Of a DNA stretch of 64,000 bases, positions 18,050 through 27,292 are shown one piece after another. The notes beneath the pieces were generated by a model. It was not told the DNA's origin. It saw nothing but the letters and a program-made list of their open reading frames with translations, and searched no databases. Both the position numbers and the translations under genes were made by a program. This stretch comes from CAVUCE01 sp963739985 (GTDB taxonomy: Bacteria > Bacteroidota > Ignavibacteria > Ignavibacteriales > Ignavibacteriaceae). Location of the stretch: contig CAVUCE010000021.1 in the NCBI GenBank assembly GCA_963739985.1, positions 372,001 to 436,000 of the forward strand, in the 5' to 3' direction. How positions within the stretch are numbered: position 1 is the stretch's first letter; the number at the start of each line of letters is the position of its first letter.

Positions 18050-18758
18050 AATACGAGATGGGTTTATCTTGTTTGCTTTTAATAATAAGTGAAGCAAAAA
18101 TTTGAGCTAGATGATAAGTTAGAATCCAAAAAGCAATCATCGAAAAAGAATAGAAAAAATCTTCCAGCGGAATTGTAATAATACGTAATCCCCAAATAGC
18201 ATTATTGCTGTATATTACAATAGGTAATGCTGTCAAAATATAATTAACAATCATAAAGGGTACATAGCTAACTAAAATTGTAAACCAAAAAGTATTAGTA
18301 TTGAGAAAATCAAAGAAGTAAAATGTAGCAAATGATAGAAAAGCAGCACAAAAAATTAACACAGTAAAAGTATAATTTTGATAATGAAATACTATAGCTA
18401 GAACAAACAATAATAGAGACAACAAATAATAATGTTTCTTTTTGAAACTTAATTCTTTGTTGGTTACATAGTGCCTTATTGTTTCGTAAATAAATATGCA
18501 ACTATAAGGTACGGTAATAAAAAATAGAATTTCTTCTATCGGCAAATTGTAAAAAGCGATTCCATTTAAGTACTTTGGATTAAATCCCCAATCTCCGCTT
18601 GAAGTTGCAATAGTATCCCATATAATATATATGGAACTAACTATAATAACTGAAAAAATAACAGAGGGTATTTTTTTGAAAAAATTTAACTTCTTTTCGA
18701 AACTAAGAATTATCGGAAAAAAAATTATAGCAATATTTATTAATAAATATTCACTCAT
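18036..18758 (-). CDS. crtY: lycopene cyclase, CrtYcd-type membrane protein
   Basis: 240 residues with about seven TM helices. Two tandem copies of the lycopene cyclase domain are present, with active-site-like motifs NLPIEEILFF (near residue 70) and TIPLEDFFYS (near 195). In actinobacteria the two halves are separate CrtYc and CrtYd; here they are fused. It should cyclise one or both ends of lycopene; the CruF and glycosylation genes beside it imply a monocyclic gamma-carotene product. Its ATG overlaps the stop of the preceding hypothetical gene (8 bases). Confidence 0.85.
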   Translation of the reverse strand: MSEYLLINIAIIFFPIILSFEKKLNFFKKIPSVIFSVIIVSSIYIIWDTIATSSGDWGFNPKYLNGIAFYNLPIEEILFFITVPYSCIFIYETIRHYVTNKELSFKKKHYYLLSLLLFVLAIVFHYQNYTFTVLIFCAAFLSFATFYFFDFLNTNTFWFTILVSYVPFMIVNYILTALPIVIYSNNAIWGLRIITIPLEDFFYSFSMIAFWILTYHLAQIFASLIIKSKQDKPISYYGSP

Positions 18759-19344
18759 CTTTATATAACGACCTTTTTATCACTTCTATTTTATTGATCT
18801 CATCCGAAGTTAATTCATCACTTCTTATCATAAAATCAATTATTCCAATTTGAATCTTTTTACTTAAGATAGAATAATTATTATGATTCAAAAGTGTTAA
18901 TATCATTTTCTTATCATCTTCCATTTCGGTATTATAACCAAAAATACTTGGTAAATTCGATAACACGGAAAACCTTAAAAATCTAATTTCCAAGTTTGCA
19001 GGGCTTTGAGTTACCGCCTCAGTTAATCTTTTTGCTGCAGAAAGCACATAGCCAACTTTTGAGAAAGGATCGAAAGCATGTTTTGCTTTGAGTGCGACAG
19101 TTCCGCCGTAATATGCCAGAATTATTGCCTTATAATTATTGTAATCATTTGAATATTTTTCAAAAATATAATTCTCCAAAACGTAAGTATCGTCTTCGCT
19201 ATCAACTGCTTTCACAAACATTTCACGAATATACTTTAATGATGAGCTGTCTGTACTCTCATAGTTTTTAATGTTACCTGCTTTATTTGTGGAAGTAAAT
19301 ATTAATAAAAACAGAAACAAATATAAATTGATATGAAATTTCAT
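18751..19344 (-). CDS. exported hypothetical protein of the carotenoid operon
   Basis: 197 residues with an N-terminal signal peptide (MKFHINLYLFLFLLIF). The mature part is helical, with conserved-looking stretches AYYGGTVALKAKHAFDP and LEIRFLRFSVLSNLPSIFGY. I do not know its function. It begins on the base after the phytoene synthase stop and its stop overlaps the cyclase start, so it is fully embedded in the operon. A periplasmic protein between two core enzymes suggests a link to carotenoid insertion, export or assembly, which is inference only. Confidence 0.7.
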   Translation of the reverse strand: MKFHINLYLFLFLLIFTSTNKAGNIKNYESTDSSSLKYIREMFVKAVDSEDDTYVLENYIFEKYSNDYNNYKAIILAYYGGTVALKAKHAFDPFSKVGYVLSAAKRLTEAVTQSPANLEIRFLRFSVLSNLPSIFGYNTEMEDDKKMILTLLNHNNYSILSKKIQIGIIDFMIRSDELTSDEINKIEVIKRSLYKDE

Positions 19345-20184
19345 TTAACTGATTCTTAATATTTTAACTTCTAATAATGATTTTAAAAGCAGCAACAACT
19401 TTGTAAAATTTGAAACTCGTACACGTTTTTTTAACAAAGATTCTACTTTAAGCCGTTTAATTTTTTTAAATAAAACCCAATAATATAAATAAGCAGAATA
19501 AACTCCGAGTCGGACACCGTTCGGTAATCTTTTTATACCTTTCAGAGCTTCTTTAAATTCTTTCTCAACCTTATCTTCTAATTTCTTTTTATTTTCATCG
19601 TCAATCTTAACCGTGGTGTCCACTCCCGGAAGATAAATTCTACCGCGTTCTTCAATGTCACTTTTTATATCTCGCAGAAAGTTAACTTTTTGAAATGCCG
19701 AACCTAAAGCACGAGCCGGTTTTAACAAACTATTAAAAAGTTTTTCGTCTCTGTTGCAAAAAACTTTAAGGCACATTAATCCAACTACTTCAGCGGATCC
19801 ATAGATATATTTATCGTAATGATTGTTATCATAATAGTTGTTATATAAGTCCATTTCCATACTGTCAAGAAAATCATCAACATACTTCATATCAATTTTA
19901 TAATCATTAGCAGTTTTTTGAAAAGCGTTTATAACCGGATTAGTCGAAAGGCCAATCTCAGCGGCTTTATGTGTATCATTTCTAAAATCCGAAAGCAGTC
20001 TTTTCTTATCGTAACCATGAAACGAATCTACTATTTCATCGGCTAACCTTACATACCCGTAAATAGCATAAATTGCGTTTCTGTATTCGGGAGAAAAAAC
20101 ACTTATTCCCAAACTGAACGAAGTACTATAACTACGGGTAATAACTTTGTTAATCTTAAATGTTGTATTATGATATTTTTCCAT
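19345..20184 (-). CDS. crtB: phytoene synthase
   Basis: 279 residues, normal for the squalene/phytoene synthase family. Both Mg-diphosphate aspartate motifs are present: DEIVD at 49-53 and DIKSD at 172-176 followed by ERGRIYLP. It condenses two geranylgeranyl diphosphates to phytoene at the inner membrane face. The start overlaps the end of crtI by 17 bases, with a GGAAGG ribosome site inside crtI, so translation is coupled. Confidence 0.95.
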   Translation of the reverse strand: MEKYHNTTFKINKVITRSYSTSFSLGISVFSPEYRNAIYAIYGYVRLADEIVDSFHGYDKKRLLSDFRNDTHKAAEIGLSTNPVINAFQKTANDYKIDMKYVDDFLDSMEMDLYNNYYDNNHYDKYIYGSAEVVGLMCLKVFCNRDEKLFNSLLKPARALGSAFQKVNFLRDIKSDIEERGRIYLPGVDTTVKIDDENKKKLEDKVEKEFKEALKGIKRLPNGVRLGVYSAYLYYWVLFKKIKRLKVESLLKKRVRVSNFTKLLLLLKSLLEVKILRIS

Positions 20185-21652
20185 AATCCTTCCGAATTCT
20201 TTCGGTTACTAATTTTGAGCTAATAATTACCATCGGTAAACCGGTGCCGGGAGTAGTTGAAGCGCCTACATAATATAAGTTCGGGAATTCTTCATCTTTA
20301 TTCCTCGGACGAAAAGCACCAACCTGGTTGATTCCGTGCGCCAATCCTAATCCCGATCCTCTGTAAAGATTAAACATCGATTCCCAATCAACCGGACTTA
20401 ATATTTTCTTTACCATTGTGTTTTTATCAAAATCAAAATTTGTCCGTTTGCCTAGATCAGAAATTATATTTTCAGCAAGCACTTCTTTATCATCCCAATT
20501 GGATTTATATCTTCTATCCGGAACGGGACAGAGAATAAACAAGTTCTCACATCCTTTCGGGGCACAATCCTCTACAGATTTTGAAAGAACATTAACATAG
20601 TAGTAAGGTTTCTGTGGACTAATAGAAGAAGTGAAGATTTTATCAGCGTATCCTCTAAAATTATTTCCAAGGAAATAGTTATGATGCATTAGTTTGTCAA
20701 CTTTCCCTTTTACGCCTAGATAAATAGTGAAAGGTGCAAGCGTCCAATCCATTTTATCTAATTTGATTTCCGAGAATTTTTGACGCCCAAGAACCTTTCC
20801 TCTAAAAGAAGCTGCATCCGAGTTGGAAATAAAAATATCCGCTTCCCAAATCTTTCCATTGTTATCAATCATTGAGTAGAGCATGCCGTTGGAGTTATTG
20901 ACGCCAATTATTTCGGTGTTATATACTATTTTAACTTTTCGTTCATGTAAAAGTTTTAGTAACTCTTCAACCAGCTTGTACATTCCTCCTTCAACTTTCC
21001 AGTAGCCGTCGTGCTTCATTTCCGTGTAATTTAAAAGAGAATAAATTGCCGGAGTATGAAAAGGTGTAGAACCGAGAAAAAAAGCAACTAGAGAAAAAAT
21101 TACTCTTACCTGTTCCGACTCAAAATTTTTCTCAACTTCTCCCCACATTTTTTTATATAAATATGGAAGATGCTTTAAAGGAACACGTGTAAGCTTTAAG
21201 ATATATTCCAGCACATTGTTATAATTCGATTTTATAACTTTGTCTTCGGTATCATGAAAAAACTCTCCTGCTTTCGCTAAATATTTCTCAACTTTTATAG
21301 CTAAGTTCGGTTCAATCTCTTTAAATTCCTCTTCCAGTTTTTTTAAGTCTTTCCAAATTTTATACGGCTTTTCTTCGTCTTCAAAAAACACTTGATATAG
21401 AGGATCTAGTTCTTGTAAAACAATTGGATTTTTTATTCCACAGCTTTCAAATAATTCATCAAGCTCATAGCTCATGCTCATAAATGAAGGACCCATATCG
21501 AATTTGAATCCTTCCATTTCAAGCTGGTTTAGCCTTCCTCCTGCTTTTGAATATTTCTCCAGGATTGTAACATCATAACCATCTGTTGATAATCTCAACG
21601 CTGTTGATAAACCACCTAAACCCGAACCTATTATTATTGCTTTTTTTGACAT
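20168..21652 (-). CDS. crtI: phytoene desaturase
   Basis: 494 residues. An N-terminal FAD-binding GSGLGG (9-14) and ED-type loop (TILEKYSKAGGR) are followed by FDMGPSFMS and the C-terminal CrtI signature YYVGASTTPGTGLPMVIIS. It converts phytoene to lycopene in bacterial fashion. It is the first gene of the nine-gene minus-strand carotenoid operon; the operon promoter should lie in the 248-base divergent gap to the mutase gene (21653-21900), where I see no clear -35/-10 pair. Confidence 0.95.
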   Translation of the reverse strand: MSKKAIIIGSGLGGLSTALRLSTDGYDVTILEKYSKAGGRLNQLEMEGFKFDMGPSFMSMSYELDELFESCGIKNPIVLQELDPLYQVFFEDEEKPYKIWKDLKKLEEEFKEIEPNLAIKVEKYLAKAGEFFHDTEDKVIKSNYNNVLEYILKLTRVPLKHLPYLYKKMWGEVEKNFESEQVRVIFSLVAFFLGSTPFHTPAIYSLLNYTEMKHDGYWKVEGGMYKLVEELLKLLHERKVKIVYNTEIIGVNNSNGMLYSMIDNNGKIWEADIFISNSDAASFRGKVLGRQKFSEIKLDKMDWTLAPFTIYLGVKGKVDKLMHHNYFLGNNFRGYADKIFTSSISPQKPYYYVNVLSKSVEDCAPKGCENLFILCPVPDRRYKSNWDDKEVLAENIISDLGKRTNFDFDKNTMVKKILSPVDWESMFNLYRGSGLGLAHGINQVGAFRPRNKDEEFPNLYYVGASTTPGTGLPMVIISSKLVTERIRKDYGKIS

Positions 21653-21900
21653 TTTATTTTCTGCTTTTAATACAAAACGATATTGTAAATGAATAAGTTC
21701 CCCTGATCGTAAATATTGTAAAAGATGTAATTGATCTATAAAAACATTAATGTATTTTGCGGTTAAAGAGTTCCATTCTTCTTAAATAAATTGAGCTTAG
21801 ATTCTTATTTGTGAGTATTAAGCTTAAAAGAAAAGATTTTCTTAATTTGGAGTGTGTTTTCGCAAAATAAAGCTTTAATTCTCAATCGGAAGGAATTTTA

Positions 21901-23583
21901 ATGACAAATCTCGATGAGTTAAGACAAAAAGTTCAGCAAGCTTATGGCGAGTGGGAAAAGAAAACATATAAAAAATTTACTGCTAAACATCCTGAACGAA
22001 AACAAGAATTTACAACAGCATCATTTTCTCCGGTTAAACCATTATACATTCCTTCAAATCAATTTGAAAATTATTATGAAGAAAAAATTGGTTTCCCGGG
22101 TGAATTTCCTTACACGCGGGGAATCCAGCCAACAATGTACCGCGGTAAATTATGGACAATGAGGCAATATGCCGGTTTTGGAACAGCCAGAGAATCAAAT
22201 GAAAGATACCGATACTTGCTTTCTCAAGGAACAAACGGACTCTCTGTTGCGTTTGATCTTCCAACTCAAATTGGTTATGACAGCGATGATCAAATTTCAT
22301 ACGGTGAAGTTGGAAAAGTTGGAGTTGCAATCGATACTCTTGCCGATATGGAGATTTTGTTTGATAAAATTCCGTTAGATAAAATTTCAACTTCGATGAC
22401 AATTAATGCTTCCGCTGCTGTATTGCTTGCTATGTATATTGCAGTTGCAGAAAAGCAAGGAGTTTCTAAAGATAAAATTAGCGGAACTATTCAAAATGAT
22501 ATATTAAAAGAATACATAGCCCGCGGTACATATATTTTTCCGCCAAAACCATCCATGCGTTTAATTACTAATATATTTGAATACTGCGCCAAAGAAGTGC
22601 CTAGATGGAATACAATTTCAATTTCCGGTTATCATATTCGTGAAGCAGGATCGACTGCTTCCCAGGAAGTTGGATTTACGTTAGCAAACGGAATTACTTA
22701 TGTAGAAGCTGCGATTAATTCAGGATTAGATGTTGATAATTTTTCGGGACAGCTTTCATTTTTCTTTAACTCACATAATGATCTCCTTGAAGAAGTCGCA
22801 AAATATAGAGCAGCCAGAAGGTTATGGGCGAAAATTATGAAAGAGAGATTTAAAGCAAAAAATTCTCGATCCATGATGTTAAGATTTCATACTCAAACAG
22901 CAGGTTCAACTTTAACAGCACAGCAAGTTGATAACAATGTAGCAAGAGTTACAATTCAAACGCTAGCAGCAGTTTTAGGCGGAACCCAAAGTTTACATAC
23001 AAACTCTAAGGATGAAGCTTTAGCTTTGCCTACTGAGAATTCAGTACAAGTTGCATTAAGGACACAGCAAATTGTTGCATACGAAAGCGGCGCCACTAAC
23101 ACAATAGATCCGCTTGCCGGCTCCTACTATGTTGAAGAAATGACAGACAGAATTGAAAATGAAGCAAATGATTACATTAAAAAAATTGATTCGCTTGGCG
23201 GAATGATTACGGCAATAGAAAACGGATTTGTCCAAGGTGAAATCCAAAAAGCAGCTTATAAATATGAAAAAGAAATTGAAAGCGGTGAGAGAATAATTGT
23301 CGGTGTAAATAAATTCAAAATCAACGAAGAGCAGAAGCCTGAACTTTTAAAACTCGATCCCAAAATACAAGAAGAACAAATTAGATTTTTAAACAAGATT
23401 AAAAACGAACGAAATAATGTTGATATAAAAGATAAATTAGAAAAGTTGGAAAACAGCGCTAGAGAAGATATCAATTTAATGCCGTTAATTCTTGATGCGG
23501 TAAAATCCTACGCAAGCGTTGGTGAGATTTGCAACTCTTTAAGGAAAGTGTTTGGCGAATACAAAGAAACAATAGTTATTTGA
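21901..23583 (+). CDS. mutA: methylmalonyl-CoA mutase, large (catalytic) subunit
   Basis: 560 residues covering only the substrate-binding TIM-barrel part of the mutase (TRGIQPTMYRGKLWTMRQYAG, SVAFDLPTQIGYDSDD, NTISISGYHIREAGSTA, RFHTQTAGSTLT). The B12-binding domain with DxHxxG is absent, so this is the split form that needs a separate small subunit of about 130-140 residues; that gene is not in this window. The reaction interconverts methylmalonyl-CoA and succinyl-CoA with adenosylcobalamin. The epimerase gene follows after 34 bases, forming a propionate/methylmalonyl module. Start ATG at 21901 has a GGAAGGA ribosome site. Confidence 0.93.
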   Translation: MTNLDELRQKVQQAYGEWEKKTYKKFTAKHPERKQEFTTASFSPVKPLYIPSNQFENYYEEKIGFPGEFPYTRGIQPTMYRGKLWTMRQYAGFGTARESNERYRYLLSQGTNGLSVAFDLPTQIGYDSDDQISYGEVGKVGVAIDTLADMEILFDKIPLDKISTSMTINASAAVLLAMYIAVAEKQGVSKDKISGTIQNDILKEYIARGTYIFPPKPSMRLITNIFEYCAKEVPRWNTISISGYHIREAGSTASQEVGFTLANGITYVEAAINSGLDVDNFSGQLSFFFNSHNDLLEEVAKYRAARRLWAKIMKERFKAKNSRSMMLRFHTQTAGSTLTAQQVDNNVARVTIQTLAAVLGGTQSLHTNSKDEALALPTENSVQVALRTQQIVAYESGATNTIDPLAGSYYVEEMTDRIENEANDYIKKIDSLGGMITAIENGFVQGEIQKAAYKYEKEIESGERIIVGVNKFKINEEQKPELLKLDPKIQEEQIRFLNKIKNERNNVDIKDKLEKLENSAREDINLMPLILDAVKSYASVGEICNSLRKVFGEYKETIVI

Positions 23584-23617
23584 AGGTTATAAATAGAATT
23601 ATCAAAAAGAGGGAATA

Positions 23618-24031
23618 ATGGAAGCAACACACATAGAGCATATCGGGATTGCGGTAAAAAATCTAGAAGAAGCAATTAAATATTATGAAGATATAATTGG
23701 GCTAAAATGTTACTCTGTTGAAGAAGTTAAAGAGCAGAAAGTGAAAACAGCGTTTTTAAAAATCGGGCAAACAAAAATTGAATTACTTGAATCTACAGAA
23801 CCGGATGGACCGATTGGTAAGTTTATTGAAAAGCGAGGCGAGGGAATTCATCATATAGCTTTTGCCGTAAAAAATATTGCGGAAACTTTAAATGAAGTTG
23901 AGTCCAAAGGCATTCAGCTTATTGATAAAACACCTAGAAAAGGTGCTGAAGGCTTAGATATTGGCTTCTTACATCCTAAATCTACTCATGGAGTTTTAAC
24001 GGAGCTTTGTGAAGATAATTCCGCTATATAA
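23618..24031 (+). CDS. mce: methylmalonyl-CoA epimerase
   Basis: 137 residues of the vicinal-oxygen-chelate fold: two beta-alpha-beta-beta-beta modules with metal ligands in HIEHIGIAVKN (N-terminus), GIHHIAFAV and a C-terminal Glu in LTELCE. It converts the (S) and (R) forms of methylmalonyl-CoA, feeding the mutase encoded 34 bases upstream. The length is typical. Confidence 0.92.
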   Translation: MEATHIEHIGIAVKNLEEAIKYYEDIIGLKCYSVEEVKEQKVKTAFLKIGQTKIELLESTEPDGPIGKFIEKRGEGIHHIAFAVKNIAETLNEVESKGIQLIDKTPRKGAEGLDIGFLHPKSTHGVLTELCEDNSAI

Positions 24032-24069
24032 TAATATTAAAAAATAAATCAGCTGTTGAAATAGAAATC

Positions 24070-24687
24070 ATGAATTGGGAAAATTTCTTTAAGAATAGGA
24101 AATATCGTAACGAATTTATTATTACTATAATTTTGCTTGTAATAGTATTGTTCATTTTAACTAACTTCCTGGATTTTGTGGAAACAAGAAGCGGAGTTGT
24201 ATTACCGGATCCAATTCTCGCATTGTTTAACCCGATCAACTTAACGTGGCTAACTTTCGGATTGATTTATTTATCAATTGTTTTAGCGCTGATAAATTTT
24301 ATTCCTAACCCTAAACAATTGATGTTTGTTCTTCAGGTTTATGTTTTGATGATAATTTTTAGAATTGCAGCAATGTATATCTTGCCGTTAAATCCACCGG
24401 ATAAAATGATACTTTTAAATGATCCATTTGTCCAATTATTCGGTACAGGAAAAGTTTTGACCAAAGATCTATTTTTCTCAGGCCATACCGCAACGCTTTT
24501 CTTACTATTTTTATGTTCTCCCAAAACATTGCTGAAAAAGATTTATTTTGTATTCACAATTCTTATTGCTGCGTCTGTTTTACTCCAGCATGTTCATTAT
24601 TCAATCGATGTGTTGGCAGCGCCTTTTTTTACATATGCTGCTTATAGAATTGTTATAATTTTAAGAGAGAAATACGCTTTTTTGTAA
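24070..24687 (+). CDS. PAP2-like membrane phosphatase/phosphotransferase
   Basis: 205 residues with about six TM helices. The motif LFFSGHTATLF and the later HVHYSIDVLAAP match the second and third catalytic motifs of the PAP2_C branch (sphingomyelin-synthase-like lipid phosphatases), with both histidines present. It probably acts on a lipid phosphate in the inner membrane; the substrate is unknown. It follows the epimerase by 38 bases but has no clear metabolic link to it. Confidence 0.7.
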   Translation: MNWENFFKNRKYRNEFIITIILLVIVLFILTNFLDFVETRSGVVLPDPILALFNPINLTWLTFGLIYLSIVLALINFIPNPKQLMFVLQVYVLMIIFRIAAMYILPLNPPDKMILLNDPFVQLFGTGKVLTKDLFFSGHTATLFLLFLCSPKTLLKKIYFVFTILIAASVLLQHVHYSIDVLAAPFFTYAAYRIVIILREKYAFL

Positions 24688-24764
24688 ATTTTAATATTTC
24701 CTTTTAACACTGAATTTTTATATTAAAATTTTGTAAATATAACAAAAAATATAAAGGAATTACT

Positions 24765-25103
24765 TTGGACAGAAATGATAAAAAAGAAGTAAAAACTTTA
24801 TCAAAATTTGTATCGAGTGATTTTGTTAAAAACGGGATAGACTCGCTTATAAATTCAGGTGATTTTCAATCGCTAATGGAGTTTAAGATTTATCTAACCA
24901 ACAAGATCGCATATCTGATGGATAAAAAATATGATTTACTGATGACCACACTATACAGAATAGATATTGATGAAACCAAAATAGAAAAACTCTTCGCCGG
25001 AGGAAACAGAGATTTTATTCCGGAACGATTAGCTGAATTAATCATCGAAAGACAACTTCAGAAAATAAGATTGCGTGAAAAATATAAAAGTGGAGAATTG
25101 TAA
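24765..25103 (+). CDS. small conserved hypothetical protein
   Basis: 112 residues from a TTG start at 24765 with a good ribosome site (AAGGA). Highly charged and helical, with no signal peptide or TM segment; the C-terminal DFIPERLAELIIERQLQK stretch looks conserved. I do not recognise a function. Its stop overlaps the ATG of the PfpI gene (TAATG), so the two are translationally coupled and may work together. Confidence 0.65.
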   Translation: MDRNDKKEVKTLSKFVSSDFVKNGIDSLINSGDFQSLMEFKIYLTNKIAYLMDKKYDLLMTTLYRIDIDETKIEKLFAGGNRDFIPERLAELIIERQLQKIRLREKYKSGEL

Positions 25104-25630
25104 TGGGAAAATTAGACGGAAAGAAAATATTAATGTTTGTTGATGATGTTTATGAAGATTTGGAATTATGGTACCCAAAATTATTCTTAAAAGGTGAAGG
25201 CGCTGAAGTTGTTGTTGCCGGAATTGAAAAGAATAAAATATATCACGGTAAACACACTTATCCTTGTAAAGCTGATGCAAGTGTTGATGAATTATCTGCT
25301 GCCGATTTTGATGGTCTAGTAATTCCCGGAGGATTTGCTCCTGATAAACTTAGACGAATTCCTAAAGTATTAGAGTTAACGGCTGAAATTTTTGCTGCCA
25401 ATAAATTAGTCGCGCATATTTGTCATGCCGGTTGGATACCGATTTCTGGCGGAATTGTAAAAGGCTACACTTGCACATCTACACCTGGCATAAAAGATGA
25501 TTTAGTGAACGCGGGCGCAAAATGGATTGACAAAACGGTAGTTATTGATAGAAAAATGGTTTCGAGCAGACGCCCGGATGATCTTCCTCAATTTTGTAAT
25601 GGAATTCTTAAAGTACTTTTAGGTAATTAA
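25103..25630 (+). CDS. DJ-1/PfpI family protein
   Basis: 175 residues of the class I glutamine-amidotransferase-like fold. The nucleophile-elbow Cys107 lies in HICHAGW with His108 next to it, and the partner Glu17 region VYEDLELWYP is present, as in PfpI/YhbO-type enzymes. These are annotated as proteases, glyoxalases or protein deglycases; the exact activity cannot be decided here. Cytoplasmic. Coupled to the small upstream gene. Confidence 0.85.
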   Translation: MGKLDGKKILMFVDDVYEDLELWYPKLFLKGEGAEVVVAGIEKNKIYHGKHTYPCKADASVDELSAADFDGLVIPGGFAPDKLRRIPKVLELTAEIFAANKLVAHICHAGWIPISGGIVKGYTCTSTPGIKDDLVNAGAKWIDKTVVIDRKMVSSRRPDDLPQFCNGILKVLLGN

Positions 25631-25689
25631 ATATTATAATTATAAAGTTCAGTTAATTACATTTGTTCATATTATAGCGGAAATACATA

Positions 25690-27156
25690 ATGAAAAAACT
25701 TTTTCTCCTCTCCTTAATCTTAATTCTTATTTCATCATTTTCATACTCACAATCTTATAAAAATCTAAATCTAGAGCTCAAAAAAGAAAGCCAAAGTAAA
25801 TTATTAACTCACGGCGTGTGGGGAGTTTATGCTCAATATGTAAAAAGCGGAAAAGTTATTCTTGATTATAACTCGGAAAAAAGTTTGGCTCCGGCATCAG
25901 GTTTAAAGGTTTTCACCACTATTACGGCATTAAATCTGTTAGGCGAAAATTATAAATACAAAACAAAAGTTTATTACAATGGCGAAATAACAAAAGGTGT
26001 TTTGAACGGCGATGTTTATATTGTCGGCGGCGGTGATCCGACATTAGGATCAAATCTTGTAAAAGGATCTTTGCCTTTAGATAGTTTAATGATGAGCTGG
26101 ACAAACGCAATTAAGGCAAAAGGGATTACTAGTATTAATGGTTCAATAATAGCTGAGGCACATTATTTTGAAGGCGAAAGAGTCCCGGATTATTGGAACT
26201 GGATGGATATTGGAAATTATTACGGAGCGGGACCAAGTTCCTTATCAATAAACAATAATCTTTATTATTTGTACTTTAAGCCTGCTGATAAAGTTGGAGA
26301 TTTAGCTAAGGTTTTAAGAACCCAACCTGAAATTCCCGGTTTAAAATTTCAAAATTATATGAAAACCGGCGCTGTCGGTTCCGGAGATAACGGTTATATT
26401 TACAGTGCACCGGAACAATTTGAAGCGAGATTAAGAGGAAGTGTTCCTGCCGGGGTTAAAGAATTTTCAATTAAAGGCTCAATCCCGGATCCGCCACTTT
26501 TTGCAGCTCAATATTTTGAAAAATACTTAAATTCAAATGGTGTAAAGGTTTCCGAACCGGCAAAAAAAATAGAAACCGAAGTTTTACACAAAGCCACAAA
26601 TCTAATTACAGAAACACTTTCTCCTCCACTAAAAGATATTGTTTACATAACCAATAAAAAAAGCGATAATCTTTACGCCGAAACTCTTATGAGGACATTC
26701 GCTAAAGTGCAAACCGGAATCGGAAGTACTGAGAAAGGTGTAAACGTTTTGATGAATTTTCTCGATAGTAATGGTATAAAAACAGAGGGAATAAAACTTC
26801 ACGACGGATGTGGACTTTCGAGAACTGATATGATTACGCCAAAAGCTATGGCGCAGTTGCTTGCATTTATGACAAAACAAAAAGTGTTTGATTCATTTTG
26901 GAATTCGTTAGCCGTTGCCGGTATTAAAAATGATCCCGGTTACTTTAAGAATTTCGGAAGCGGTACAAAGCTTCAGGGAAATGCCAGAATTAAATCCGGT
27001 TTAATTTCAGATGTGCGCAGCGAATCCGGTTATGTTTATGATGGAAAAGGTAGATTAATTGTTTTTAGTATGATCGCTAACAATTATACAGGAACATCGC
27101 GTCAGGTTGACGAATTACATAAAAAAATTCTTTTAAAACTTGCTGAATTACATTAA
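25690..27156 (+). CDS. dacB: D-alanyl-D-alanine carboxypeptidase/endopeptidase, PBP4 (S13)
   Basis: 488 residues with a signal peptide (1-20, ending SYSQ). Penicillin-binding motifs are SxxK at Ser70-Lys73 (SGLK), SDN in NKKSDNLYAE and KSG in ARIKSGLI. The insert between SxxK and SDN is typical of the S13 family. It trims or cleaves peptidoglycan cross-links in the periplasm. It probably forms its own unit. Confidence 0.93.
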   Translation: MKKLFLLSLILILISSFSYSQSYKNLNLELKKESQSKLLTHGVWGVYAQYVKSGKVILDYNSEKSLAPASGLKVFTTITALNLLGENYKYKTKVYYNGEITKGVLNGDVYIVGGGDPTLGSNLVKGSLPLDSLMMSWTNAIKAKGITSINGSIIAEAHYFEGERVPDYWNWMDIGNYYGAGPSSLSINNNLYYLYFKPADKVGDLAKVLRTQPEIPGLKFQNYMKTGAVGSGDNGYIYSAPEQFEARLRGSVPAGVKEFSIKGSIPDPPLFAAQYFEKYLNSNGVKVSEPAKKIETEVLHKATNLITETLSPPLKDIVYITNKKSDNLYAETLMRTFAKVQTGIGSTEKGVNVLMNFLDSNGIKTEGIKLHDGCGLSRTDMITPKAMAQLLAFMTKQKVFDSFWNSLAVAGIKNDPGYFKNFGSGTKLQGNARIKSGLISDVRSESGYVYDGKGRLIVFSMIANNYTGTSRQVDELHKKILLKLAELH

Positions 27157-27292
27157 ATAAATGCATAAATTGACTTCAAAATAAGCTTTTTGCATTGTTT
27201 TTATGTTACTATTAAAGCAAATTTAAACATTAATTTCGATTACATTTTTCTTTCGCTTAAAAGTGACTTCTGAATAAGAAGGAGATTATTAA

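Noticed and set aside
21860..21880. Possible sigma-54 promoter before the mutase gene
   Set aside because: GG and GC are separated by 11 bases and the -24 box lacks the C; not a match.
22034..22402. 122-residue minus-strand frame inside the mutase gene
   Set aside because: Shadow of a strongly conserved enzyme on the other strand.
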